Positions 32,580 to 40,427 of a stretch of 48,986 bases of DNA are shown here, one piece after another; position 1 is the stretch's first letter, and the number at the start of each line of letters is the position of its first letter. The position numbers and the translations under genes were made by a program. The notes under the pieces are model-generated. The model was not told the DNA's origin. It did no database searches and saw nothing but the letters and a program-made list of their open reading frames with translations. Source of the stretch: CAITSH01 sp945892985 (GTDB lineage: Bacteria > Pseudomonadota > Gammaproteobacteria > Burkholderiales > SG8-39). The stretch spans positions 1 to 48,986 of the forward strand of contig CAMDDU010000032.1 of assembly GCA_945892985.1 (NCBI GenBank). Direction: 5' to 3'.

Positions 32580-33068
32580 CTAAAAGTAGGCCAGTAACCT
32601 TCCGCAACAAATCACGCCCAACCACAACAGCAGCGACAGCGCGGCCGAAGCCTTTGCGGCGATGGGTGGGCTGAGCTGGGTTTGCCAGGTGCCCACGCTC
32701 TGGTAGGGCCCGAGGTGAAACCATAGCGCGTTGCCGGCGGCGAGGCTGAGCAGGGTGAGCTTGGTGATGAAGGCCGGGTTGGAGATGAAGTCACTGGCGT
32801 GGGCAATGAACATCAGCAGACCGCTGGGCAGCACCAGCAACAGCGCGCCCAGCGTCCAGGGCAGGATGTGGCGCGCCAGTGCAGTCACCGGGATGGTTTT
32901 TGACAGACCCAGCAGGCGCAGGTCGAGCATGGCCACCGAGCCCGCCAGTACGACAAAACCGAGGATGTGGATGATCTCGACGATGGGATAAAGCCAAAGC
33001 GAGTGGCGCATGGCCGCCGCCAGCGGCAGCGCCTCGATTGCGGCAAGCGGCGTGTTTGGGTTGAGCAT
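32580..33068 (-). CDS. Small membrane protein of the DUF6644 type
   Basis: A 162-residue protein with four predicted membrane helices. The block YPIVEIIHILGFVVLAGSVAML followed by DLRLLGLS and LPWTLGALLLVLPSGLLMF resembles a family of uncharacterised membrane proteins (DUF6644). Conserved His in IHILG and the Asp-Leu-Arg loop are features of the family. Its start is 3 bp after the stop of the DUF6152 gene, so the two form a coupled pair. No function known; the pairing with a small secreted protein suggests a joint membrane-periplasm role (inference). Confidence 0.65.
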   Translation of the reverse strand: MLNPNTPLAAIEALPLAAAMRHSLWLYPIVEIIHILGFVVLAGSVAMLDLRLLGLSKTIPVTALARHILPWTLGALLLVLPSGLLMFIAHASDFISNPAFITKLTLLSLAAGNALWFHLGPYQSVGTWQTQLSPPIAAKASAALSLLLWLGVICCGRLLAYF

Positions 33069-33071
33069 GCG

Positions 33072-33455
33072 TCAGCGCAATTCGACAGTTTTTCCGTCGA
33101 TGGTGATCCGCTCGGCGCGCATTTCGTCGGGCTTGCTGCGGTGGGCGTAGCCGACGACGGTGGCCGTAGCGCCGTTTTTGAGCATGCTTTGCGACAGGCC
33201 GCGCGCCGCCATGCGAGACGGGGGCGCCAGCACCGCCTGCCAGATTTTTCCCGGGGTGCCCGGCGCCGCCGGTATTTCCAGGCGGATGTGGCCGTGCGGG
33301 TGCTCGTAGCCGGACTCTTTGATGGCGCCGGTGAGTTTGAGTGCCTTGTCCGCGTTGTATTCGCTCCAGCCGTGATGGCCGAACACGAGGGCCGAGCCGA
33401 CCAGGCCGCCGGCGAGGATCAGGGTCTGGGCGATGCGCGCGATATCGTGGTGCAT
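33072..33455 (-). CDS. Small exported DUF6152-type protein
   Basis: A 127-residue protein with a hydrophobic N-terminal segment (about residues 7-25, ARIAQTLILAGGLVGSALVF) and then GHHGWSEYNADKALKLTGAIKES, EHPHGHIRL, and a closing TIDGKTVELR. The AHHxW...L.G.I....NPHG.I pattern is that of DUF6152, small periplasmic beta-rich proteins of unknown function. His residues in HHGW and HPHGH could bind a metal. It is immediately upstream of the DUF6644 membrane gene. Confidence 0.65.
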   Translation of the reverse strand: MHHDIARIAQTLILAGGLVGSALVFGHHGWSEYNADKALKLTGAIKESGYEHPHGHIRLEIPAAPGTPGKIWQAVLAPPSRMAARGLSQSMLKNGATATVVGYAHRSKPDEMRAERITIDGKTVELR

Positions 33456-33518
33456 GGGGTCTCCAGGGTAGTGGGAAAAAACCAGTCGGATGGCGGGGGT
33501 TGTCGAAGCACGGCCTGT

Positions 33519-33746
33519 TCAGGATCCCGCCGGTGCCGGGGAAAATGGCGCCGGCAGGCAGGCCTTGATTTGCGCCCAGCCGTTGGCGAGGCGGTTCAAC
33601 AGGCGGTCCTTGCCGCCTTCGAGCACACTGTAATCGAGTGCGCGGTATTGGGCCATGAGTTCGGCCAGCCTGTCCGAAAGCAGGTGCGAGTCCGGGTTCA
33701 GATTCGTGACCAGTGTGAGCCCCACAGTCGTGTCAATTTTTGCCAC
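33519..33746 (-). CDS. Hypothetical small protein
   Basis: A possible 75-residue protein starting GTG at 33746, with a plausible amphipathic C-terminal half (LSDRLAELMAQYRALDYSVLEGGKD in part) but no recognised domain. It lies between the Bcr/CflA exporter and the DUF6152 gene on the same strand, 36 bp after the exporter stop. The ribosome-binding site is weak. It could be a true small gene or a chance frame. Confidence 0.35.
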   Translation of the reverse strand: MAKIDTTVGLTLVTNLNPDSHLLSDRLAELMAQYRALDYSVLEGGKDRLLNRLANGWAQIKACLPAPFSPAPAGS

Positions 33747-33782
33747 AGCGTGATCGGAGCAATGATAACGCGGCGGGCTTGC

Positions 33783-34973
33783 TCAGCGCGCTGTGCGCAC
33801 GAGCAGCAAGTAGCTTACCAGAGCCATCAGGCTGGACAGGCCGATGGCGCAGGCCATGGCGAGGCTGGTGCCGTCGTGAAATTGCGCGGCGATGAAACCA
33901 TAGCCCGCGCCGACCGCCATCTGGCTGAAGCCGAGCAGCGCCGAGGCGGTGCCGGCGATTTTGGCGAAAGGCGCGATGGCACCGGCGGTGGCCGAGGGAT
34001 TGATAAAGCCGGTGCCGCACAGTAACAGCCCAAGAGGCAGCAGCAGCGCGGCGATGTGATGCACACCGGCGAGCGCAAGCCCGGCCATCAGGCAGCCGGC
34101 CACGGCGCTGATGATGCTGCCTATGCCCACCAGACGTTCCACGCCAAGCCGGCCGGAGAGCCGCGCGGTCAGCAGCGTGCCGAGCATATAGCCTGGCACG
34201 GTCAGGCCGAACAGCACGCCGTAGTGCTGCGGTGAGATCCCCAGCGAGCCGATCAGGACGAAAGAGGACATCGATAGCCAGGTGAAAATGGCGCAGTAAC
34301 CGCAGGCGAAGCACAGCATGAAGCCGACAAAGCGGCGGTTGCGCAGCAGTTGCAGGTAGTTGGCAAAAATGCGCCGCGGCTGTATTGCCGTGGCATCGCG
34401 GTGCAGGTTGCTCTCGCCGAGGAAAAACGCGCTGCCCAGCAACAGCACGCTGCCGACGGCAAGCAATGCGACGAAATTGGCGCGCCAGTTAAAGGCCATT
34501 TCCAGTGCGCCGCCCAGCATGGGGCTGAAGACCGGCGCGATGGCGGTGCCGGCAAGCACATAGCCCAGGGTGCGCGCGGCCCCGGCCCCGCCGTAAATGT
34601 CGCGGATGATGGCGCGCCCGATGACCGTGCTGGCGCACGCGCCCATGGCCTGGAAGAAGCGCGCGATGATCAGCCACTCGATCGAGCGCGCCATCAGGCA
34701 GGCGAGCGTCGCGATCACGTAAATGCAGATTCCGCCCAGTAACACCGGCCTGCGGCCGAAGCGGTCCGACAAGGGGCCGTAGGCGAGTTGCGACAGGGCG
34801 AAGCCGATTACGAACACCGACAGGGTCAGTTGCGCCTGCGGCACCGGTACGTCGAAGTAGCGTCGCATCCCTGGCAGGGACGCGAGATACATGTCGGTGG
34901 AGAGGGGTAACAGCATGAAGCCGAGAATGATCAGTACGATCACGCCCGGATGCTGCAAGGGCAGTCTGCGCAT
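33783..34973 (-). CDS. MFS exporter, Bcr/CflA family
   Basis: A 396-residue, 12-helix major facilitator of the Bcr/CflA drug-resistance branch. The N-terminus LPLSTDMYLASLPGMRRYF, the loop motif YGPLSDRFGRRPVLLGG, the helix-4 motif RFFQAMGACASTVIGRAIIRDIY, and PVFSPMLGGAL in helix 5 are diagnostic. Family members export bicyclomycin, chloramphenicol-like drugs or amino-acid-type compounds with proton antiport. No regulator adjoins it. It is 44 bp downstream of the FAH-family gene on the same strand and may be cotranscribed with it. Substrate unknown. Confidence 0.88.
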   Translation of the reverse strand: MRRLPLQHPGVIVLIILGFMLLPLSTDMYLASLPGMRRYFDVPVPQAQLTLSVFVIGFALSQLAYGPLSDRFGRRPVLLGGICIYVIATLACLMARSIEWLIIARFFQAMGACASTVIGRAIIRDIYGGAGAARTLGYVLAGTAIAPVFSPMLGGALEMAFNWRANFVALLAVGSVLLLGSAFFLGESNLHRDATAIQPRRIFANYLQLLRNRRFVGFMLCFACGYCAIFTWLSMSSFVLIGSLGISPQHYGVLFGLTVPGYMLGTLLTARLSGRLGVERLVGIGSIISAVAGCLMAGLALAGVHHIAALLLPLGLLLCGTGFINPSATAGAIAPFAKIAGTASALLGFSQMAVGAGYGFIAAQFHDGTSLAMACAIGLSSLMALVSYLLLVRTAR

Positions 34974-35017
34974 GCTTGTGTTTTGCGAGGGCGGATCCGC
35001 CGGATACGCCCTTTGGC

Positions 35018-36016
35018 TTACCTCGCCGGCTTGGTGTAGAGCGCGACCTGCTGCTCGATGGCGCCGAACAGGCTGCGGCCTTCGGCGTCGAGCATTTCAA
35101 TTTTTACGTGGTCGCCGAATTTCAGGAAGGGGGTTTCCGGCTGTCCCTTCTGGACAGTTTCGAGTGCGCGCAGCTCGGCGATGCAGGCGTGGCCGCATTG
35201 GTAGCCGTAATTGGAGATGGTGCCCGAGCCCAGCACGGTGCCGGCGCCAAGCGGGCGCGTCTTTGCCGCATGGGCGATCAGTTTGTGAAAACCGAACTGC
35301 ATGTCCGCACCGCAATCGGGGGTGCCGAAGGGCTGGTTGTTGACCTCAATGTTCAAGGTGCGTCGCACCCGCTTGCCGTCCCAGGATTCGCCCAGTTCGT
35401 CCGGCGTGATCGCCACCGGCGAGAAGGCTGTCGCCCCCTTGCCATTGAGAAAACCAAAGCCCTTGCCAAGTTCGGCCGGGATGAGGTTGCGCAGTGAGAC
35501 GTCGTTGAGGATCATCAGCAGGCGGATGTGCTCGGAGGCTTTGTCCGAGGGCGTACCCATGGGAACGTCATCGAGCACCACTGCGACTTCGGCCTCAAGG
35601 TCTATGCCCCAATCCTCGGACAAGGCCTCAATCGGATCGCGCGGGCCGATGAAATAGTCCGAGTCGCCCTGGTACATCAGCGGGTCCTTCTTGAATTCGG
35701 GCGGCATGGTCGCGCCGCGGGCCTTGCGCACCAGTTCGACGTGGGCGAGATAGGCGCTGCCATCGAGCCACTGGTAGGCGCGCGGCAGCGGCGCGGCGAA
35801 CAGGGCGAAATCGGGTTCAAACACGCGCGTTCCGGAGGGGTTGCGGTTGATGTCCTCGTAGAGCGACGTCAGCTGCGGCGAGCAGTAATCCCAGTCATCG
35901 AGCGCCGCCTGCATGGTCGGCGCGATGTTGTCGGCCGGGATGGCGTGCTTGAGGTCGCGCGATACGACGACGAGTCGACCGTCGCGCGAGCCGTCTTTGA
36001 GGGTGCCCAGTTTCAT
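35018..36016 (-). CDS. Fumarylacetoacetate hydrolase (FAH) family protein
   Basis: A 332-residue two-domain FAH-family hydrolase. The start MKLGTLKDGSRDGRLVVVSRD and the N-terminal domain LPRAYQWLDGSAYLAHVELV are those of bacterial FAH homologues. The metal site appears as DLEAEVAVVLDDV, and FGFLNGKGATAFSPVAITPDEL and GTVLGSGTISN lie in the core. The enzymes cleave C-C bonds in diketo acids (fumarylacetoacetate, fumarylpyruvate) or hydrolyse related oxo acids. The longer frame upstream of 36016 lacks similarity. Gentisate catabolism nearby (39450-41626) would need a fumarylpyruvate hydrolase, so this gene is a candidate, though 3.4 kb away and on the other strand. Confidence 0.87.
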   Translation of the reverse strand: MKLGTLKDGSRDGRLVVVSRDLKHAIPADNIAPTMQAALDDWDYCSPQLTSLYEDINRNPSGTRVFEPDFALFAAPLPRAYQWLDGSAYLAHVELVRKARGATMPPEFKKDPLMYQGDSDYFIGPRDPIEALSEDWGIDLEAEVAVVLDDVPMGTPSDKASEHIRLLMILNDVSLRNLIPAELGKGFGFLNGKGATAFSPVAITPDELGESWDGKRVRRTLNIEVNNQPFGTPDCGADMQFGFHKLIAHAAKTRPLGAGTVLGSGTISNYGYQCGHACIAELRALETVQKGQPETPFLKFGDHVKIEMLDAEGRSLFGAIEQQVALYTKPAR

Positions 36017-36146
36017 GGTCTGTCCGTTTGGGATCGAGGTCCTGATTTTACCCGAATGGGCCGCTTGCCCGCGCACCGTGACGGCCCTATGCTCGGCAGC
36101 GGGGGACGCAAACTGGTGAAAAACGCAAACTAAAGGGGCTTCAAGC

Positions 36147-37166
36147 ATGTCGATTTTTATCACCGGCGGTTCCGGATTTGTCGGGCTTAACCTCGCCGCC
36201 TTGCTGCTTGCGCGCGGCGAGCAGGTGACCTTGTTCAGTGCCTCGGCACCGCTTGCCGGCGCGATCGAAGAGCTCTCGCACCTGCCCGGAAAACTCAGCG
36301 TGGTGGCGGGCGATGTCACCGATGCTGCCGCGCTTGGCGCGGCCTTGCGCGCGAGCGGTGCCAAGCGCGTCATCCACGCCGCGGCGATCACCGCCGGCCC
36401 GGAGCGCGATGCGCGCGACCCGCAACGCGTCGTTGCAGTCAATCTGGGCGGCACGCTCAACATGCTCGAGGCGGCGCGTGCCGCCGGGGTGATGCGTTAC
36501 GTGCAGGCTAGCACCGGCGCGGTCTACGGTGCCGCCAGCCACGCCGCCGAGCCCCTAGGTATAGGCGAGGACAGCCACCTGCCTTTGCCCTCGACCATGT
36601 ACGGCATCAGCAAATTCGCGGCCGAGCGCGCCGTGCTGCACTTGGGCGAGCTCTGGGGCATGGATGTCGTCGCCGGGCGGCTCGCCGTGGTATTTGGCCC
36701 ATGGGAGTACCAGACCGGCTTGCGCGACCGTATGAGCGCGTTGTGGCAGCTGGTGCGCATCGCCCGTTGCGGTGATGCCGGTGGCGAGGCGGTGATTCCG
36801 GCCGCCGGCGTTCAGGACTGGATTTACGCCCCGGACGTGGCGCGGTCCCTGGTTGCGCTGCTCGATGCGCCGCAGTTGCCGCACCGTTTGTATCATCTGG
36901 GCGCCGGCCGGCCTTGGGGGCTGGCCGCCTGGGCGGCCAAACTGGCCGCGCGCTACCCGGCGTTTCGCTACCGCGTGTCCGATGTCGATGCCGACTGGAC
37001 GGTGGCGGCGCGCGGACCGGTGGGGCGCACGCCTTTCAATATCGCACGCCTGCGCGCCGATCTCGGGTTTGCGCCGCAGTTCGATCTTGACAGCGGCTTT
37101 GCCCATTACATGGACTGGCTGGACGCGCACCCCGATGTGTGGCGCGATGTGCCGCTGATTTCCTGA
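36147..37166 (+). CDS. NAD(P)-dependent epimerase/dehydratase family protein (extended SDR)
   Basis: A 339-residue extended SDR with Rossmann motif ITGGSGFVG (residues 5-13), the NNAG-type HAAAITAG, ASTGAVYG, and the catalytic pair Tyr152 and Lys156 (MYGISK). The later VVFGPWEYQTGLRDRMS is usual for sugar-nucleotide or steroid-type dehydrogenases. The specific substrate is not evident. It starts 130 bp from the divergent FAH gene. A tandem heptamer array lies between it and the next convergent gene. Confidence 0.82.
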   Translation: MSIFITGGSGFVGLNLAALLLARGEQVTLFSASAPLAGAIEELSHLPGKLSVVAGDVTDAAALGAALRASGAKRVIHAAAITAGPERDARDPQRVVAVNLGGTLNMLEAARAAGVMRYVQASTGAVYGAASHAAEPLGIGEDSHLPLPSTMYGISKFAAERAVLHLGELWGMDVVAGRLAVVFGPWEYQTGLRDRMSALWQLVRIARCGDAGGEAVIPAAGVQDWIYAPDVARSLVALLDAPQLPHRLYHLGAGRPWGLAAWAAKLAARYPAFRYRVSDVDADWTVAARGPVGRTPFNIARLRADLGFAPQFDLDSGFAHYMDWLDAHPDVWRDVPLIS

Positions 37167-37189
37167 GGGCGGGCACCGGCAGCCAGCCA

Positions 37190-37233
37190 CCTGACACCTG
37201 ACACCTGACACTTGACACTTAACACCTGACACC
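37190..37233. repeat. Tandem heptamer array CCTGACA/CTTGACA
   Basis: About six consecutive copies of a 7-bp unit, CCTGACA with variants CTTGACA and CTTAACA, fill the gap between the SDR and the convergent Bug receptor gene. Short non-coding heptamer arrays of this type are prone to copy-number change. Confidence 0.7.
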
Positions 37234-37249
37234 AGCTATCGCCGCAGCC

Positions 37250-38221
37250 TTACTCGGCCTTGATGTTGGCGTCGTGCACCACCTCGCCCCAACGCTTCAT
37301 TTCCTTGCTGATGTAAGCGGCGAATTCGTTTGGTGTCGAACCGATCATCACCGTGCCGTCGCCTGAAAGTCGGGCGATGACATCGGGCTGTTTCATCACT
37401 TGGGCGATTTCCACCGATAGTTTCTGGATTATCGCCGGCGGTGTTTTGGCCGGCGCGATGATGCCGTACCACTGCGCGGTTTCAAAGCCGGCAAAGCCCG
37501 ACTCGGCGACGGTAGGCACCTCCGGCAGGGACGGGATGCGCATCGCGCTGCCCACGGCGAGGGCGCGCAGTTTGCCCGACTTGATGTGCGGAATGAGCGG
37601 CGAGGAGCCGGTGAATGTTGCCTGGGTTTGGCCGGCCAGCAAGTCGGTGAGCATGGGGCCGGTGCCTTTGTAGGGAACGTGCACCATGTCGGTTTTGGCG
37701 ATGCGCTTAAGGTATTCCATCGCCAGGTGCCCGGCGCTGCCGTTGCCCGCCGAGCCGTAATTGATGCTGCCGGGCTTGGCGCGCGCAAGATCGAGAAACT
37801 CCTTTAGCGTTTTTGCCGGCACCGCCGGATTCACGGTGACGATATTGGGTACGGCGGCGATGAGCGAAACTGGCGCGAAGTCCTTGATCGCGTCGTAGGG
37901 CAGCTTGGGAAACATCGCCGGATTGACCGCGAGCGTGCCGATGTGGCCGAGAATGAGCGTGTAGCCGTCGGGCGCGGCACGCGCTACCTGTTCCATGGCG
38001 ATGTTGCCGGCGGCGCCGGGGCGGTTTTCCACCACCACCTGCTGACCGAGTCGCTCGGTGAGCTTTTGTGCCACCAGGCGCGAGATCAGCTCCGAAGTGC
38101 CGCCAGGGGCAAAAGGCACCACCAGCACGATCGGCTTGCTCGGGTACTGTTGCGCCATTGCCGACGGTGCTGTCAGCGCGGGCACCGCAAGAAGCAAGGC
38201 GAAGAGGGCTTTTTTCATCAC
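37250..38221 (-). CDS. Bug-family tripartite tricarboxylate transporter receptor (periplasmic)
   Basis: A 323-residue secreted receptor with signal peptide ending APSAMAQ. QYPSKPIVLVVPFAPGGTSEL and VVVENRPGAAGNIA are the standard Bug N-terminal blocks, and YGSAGNGSAGHLAMEY the central ligand-loop block. Here PGGTSEL has Glu where most members have Asp, a small change at the ligand-contact loop. It is followed downstream by the tandem heptamers. Orphan of TctA/TctB in this window. Ligand unknown. Confidence 0.9.
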   Translation of the reverse strand: MMKKALFALLLAVPALTAPSAMAQQYPSKPIVLVVPFAPGGTSELISRLVAQKLTERLGQQVVVENRPGAAGNIAMEQVARAAPDGYTLILGHIGTLAVNPAMFPKLPYDAIKDFAPVSLIAAVPNIVTVNPAVPAKTLKEFLDLARAKPGSINYGSAGNGSAGHLAMEYLKRIAKTDMVHVPYKGTGPMLTDLLAGQTQATFTGSSPLIPHIKSGKLRALAVGSAMRIPSLPEVPTVAESGFAGFETAQWYGIIAPAKTPPAIIQKLSVEIAQVMKQPDVIARLSGDGTVMIGSTPNEFAAYISKEMKRWGEVVHDANIKAE

Positions 38222-38299
38222 TGTACCGGTAAAAAATCAGGCTTTGACTATAGCACCGGCCCCGGTTGCGGCCGCAGAGGGGAGCTTGAGTCGTAGGAT

Positions 38300-38334
38300 G
38301 GCTGGAAAGCCTCGCCAGAAGCGCGTTTCCAGCC
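38300..38334. repeat. Dispersed hairpin repeat, GGCTGGAAAGCC family
   Basis: GGCTGGAAAGC at 38300-38310 pairs with GTTTCCAGCC at 38325-38334. It lies between the ChaC gene (which ends at 38358 on the minus strand) and the Bug receptor gene. It is the same family as near 2970, 8057 and 32446. Confidence 0.65.
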
Positions 38335-38357
38335 GGTATGTCGGCCCCGCCGGGAAT

Positions 38358-39038
38358 TCAGGCCCCGGCAGCCCGCATCTGCGCCAGCACGCGCTGTTGC
38401 AGTTCGATCAGGTGTTCGTCGCGTATGCCATGGGTAAGGAGGCTCTCCACGGTATGCATCAGGTAGTCGGCTGAGGAACCGACCTGCCCGCGTGCGTGCG
38501 AAAGCGCGCCGACGACGGTGTCCTGTGCGAGTTTGCCGGTGTAGCTGGGGTGGTCGCGATTGACGATAAAGGCGATGGCGCGGTGTTCGCTGCCGTCGGT
38601 TTCGTCGACCACCCGGATCCAGCGCGGGCAGTAGGAGCCGATGGCCATTTCACGCCGCCACAGCAGCTGCAACTCTTCGCGTGCGAGGTAATGCGGCAGC
38701 CGGTAGGACACGCCACGGCAGCAGCCGCCACGATCGAGGCCGAGCACCAGCCCGGGAACGTCCTTGGTGCCGCGACCGATGTGCGACCACAGGCAAAAGC
38801 GCCGGTGGTAGCCGCGCAAGGTGGCGAGGCGCCGCTCGGAAAAATTCATTATCGGGTTCCAGACCAGCGACCCGTAAGCGAAGACCCAAGGGTCGGCGTC
38901 GGGGCCGATTTCCGCCAGCAGGGCGTCCACCGAGGCGTCAAGCTCCTCGTTCGAGAGCACGCGATGAGCCAGCCCCGCGCTGTTGTGCAGGTTGCGGTAA
39001 AGGTCTGCCTCCAGATCGGCGCGGCAAAGCTTGGTCAT
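38358..39038 (-). CDS. ChaC-type gamma-glutamylcyclotransferase
   Basis: A 226-residue protein with the ChaC core: WVFAYGSLVWNPIM at residues 51-64, RLATLRGYHRRFCLWSHIGRGT, and PGLVLGLDRGGCCRGVSYRL. ChaC-family enzymes split glutathione into 5-oxoproline and Cys-Gly; some bacterial members act on other gamma-glutamyl compounds. The N-terminal 50 residues precede the domain. The ATG at 39038 is chosen from the family; the upstream part of the frame is spurious. Neighbouring genes give no added clue. Confidence 0.87.
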   Translation of the reverse strand: MTKLCRADLEADLYRNLHNSAGLAHRVLSNEELDASVDALLAEIGPDADPWVFAYGSLVWNPIMNFSERRLATLRGYHRRFCLWSHIGRGTKDVPGLVLGLDRGGCCRGVSYRLPHYLAREELQLLWRREMAIGSYCPRWIRVVDETDGSEHRAIAFIVNRDHPSYTGKLAQDTVVGALSHARGQVGSSADYLMHTVESLLTHGIRDEHLIELQQRVLAQMRAAGA

Positions 39039-39449
39039 GGTCGTATTGTGGACTCGATAGCCGGGGTAATGGAAGGCTTGCTTTAAATTAACGCACGACC
39101 AGCCCTTGTGGCTGACCGGGCTTCGTTCGGTGCGGCGCTCAGTTGTGGCTGGCATTGGCGGTTCGCAGTGGTGACTTCCATCGGTGGTTTCCATCAGCGG
39201 CCCCGATTTGCTCCTGCCGAGTGTCGTATGATGACGGGGTGGGCTGGCCATACTCAGTCGTCGGCCACGGGCTCCAGCGCACACGCATTCATTTCTGCGC
39301 CCAGAATAAATTTCTCTTTCTTGCAACACGCAATGAAACTGCTGCGCCTTGATGGTTGCTGCGGTGGCAGAGATGGTGGCGGCTTGACCTGGGGTTAACC
39401 TGGGGCTGAACTCAGCTTGCCTCCAGGCGGAGCGTAAAAGGAAACTGTA
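39039..39449. other. 411-bp intergenic region upstream of the gentisate-type gene
   Basis: Short open frames cross the region but none resembles a gene. It separates the divergent ChaC gene and the bicupin gene, so both promoters probably lie here. The only clear signal is AAAGGA at 39438-39443, before the bicupin ATG at 39450. Confidence 0.5.
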
Positions 39450-40427
39450 ATGGAAACAATGGTGGGCAACAGCATGGACTTGCTGCGCAACGCGCAGAAT
39501 CTCGACGACCTTTACCCCTCGCTCAACGCCAACCGCATGACCGCCGGTTGGCACAAGCTGCGCCCGTCATTGTGGAAGGAGCCGCGTACCGAGTTCCAGC
39601 CGCGGCACTGGCCTTATGAGACCGGGCGCCTTGCGCTGGACCAGGCTTCGCGCTGGATAGGCACCGAGCTGGCGGAGCGGCGCAACCTGCTGCTGTTCAA
39701 CCCGGTGGTCGACAACGACTACGCCACGGCACGCACGCTTGTCGCCGCTTATCAGATGGTGATGCCGGGCGAGCATGCGCGCGCCCACCGCCACACGCCC
39801 AACGCACTGCGTTTTGTCATCGATGCGGAGCCGGGCCTGTTCACCGTGGTCAACGGCATCAAGCTGCCAATGAAACCGGGCGATGTGCTGCTGACGCCGG
39901 GCGGCTGCTGGCACAGCCATTACAATGAGGGGGCGCAAAACGCCTACTGGATCGATGTACTCGACGTGCCGCTGGTGCACCTGCTCGAGCCGATGTTCTT
40001 TGACCCCTACCCGGATGGGTTCCAGAAGGTCGTCGAGGAGCCGGCGCAAAGCGAGTTCTGGTTCGGGCGCGAGCAGATCGAGCAGGGACTCGCCACTGCG
40101 GCGGCAACACGGCCGGGCGTGCGTGTGCTGCAGCTGGATGTTGAAAAGCATTTCGCCACCATGGGGCTGCAGTTTGTGCGCATGGACAAGGCGGCGACGA
40201 CCGGCGTTACAAAAAGCACGGCGAGCCGGATTTTTTCCGTCGGTCGCGGCAGCGGCAGTGCGCAGATCGGCGGGCTCAAGGCCGAATGGCGGCGCGGCGA
40301 TGTGTTCGTGGTGCCCTCCTGGACGCCTTTTGAGATCAGCGCAGCCGGCGAGTCGCTGCTGTTTGAAGTCAATGATGAACCGGTGCTGCGCAAGCTGCGC
40401 CTTTACCGCGAGGAAAGGCAGGCGTGA
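39450..40427 (+). CDS. Gentisate 1,2-dioxygenase-like bicupin protein
   Basis: A 325-residue two-cupin protein. The N-terminal cupin shows PGEHARAHRHTPNALRFVI with His113 and His115, and GGCWHSHYNEG with His155 and His157, the Fe(II) ligands of ring-cleaving gentisate dioxygenases, followed by WIDVLDVPLV. The C-terminal cupin lacks these histidines, as usual for the family. Gentisate 1,2-dioxygenase cleaves gentisate to maleylpyruvate; salicylate and 1-hydroxy-2-naphthoate dioxygenases are close relatives. Its stop overlaps the start of a flavin hydroxylase by 4 bp, which fits a hydroxylase-then-dioxygenase order in aromatic catabolism. Confidence 0.85.
   Translation: METMVGNSMDLLRNAQNLDDLYPSLNANRMTAGWHKLRPSLWKEPRTEFQPRHWPYETGRLALDQASRWIGTELAERRNLLLFNPVVDNDYATARTLVAAYQMVMPGEHARAHRHTPNALRFVIDAEPGLFTVVNGIKLPMKPGDVLLTPGGCWHSHYNEGAQNAYWIDVLDVPLVHLLEPMFFDPYPDGFQKVVEEPAQSEFWFGREQIEQGLATAAATRPGVRVLQLDVEKHFATMGLQFVRMDKAATTGVTKSTASRIFSVGRGSGSAQIGGLKAEWRRGDVFVVPSWTPFEISAAGESLLFEVNDEPVLRKLRLYREERQA

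Noticed and set aside
35018..36463. 481-codon version of the FAH-family gene
   Set aside because: The first 149 codons oppose the SDR gene and lack similarity; the family start is the ATG at 36016.
37190..37233. Short tandem repeats considered as a CRISPR array
   Set aside because: Units are 7 bp with no spacers, and no cas gene is present in the window.
39108..39398. 96-codon frame upstream of the gentisate-type gene
   Set aside because: No conserved pattern and an unlikely amino-acid composition; better explained as leader or promoter DNA.
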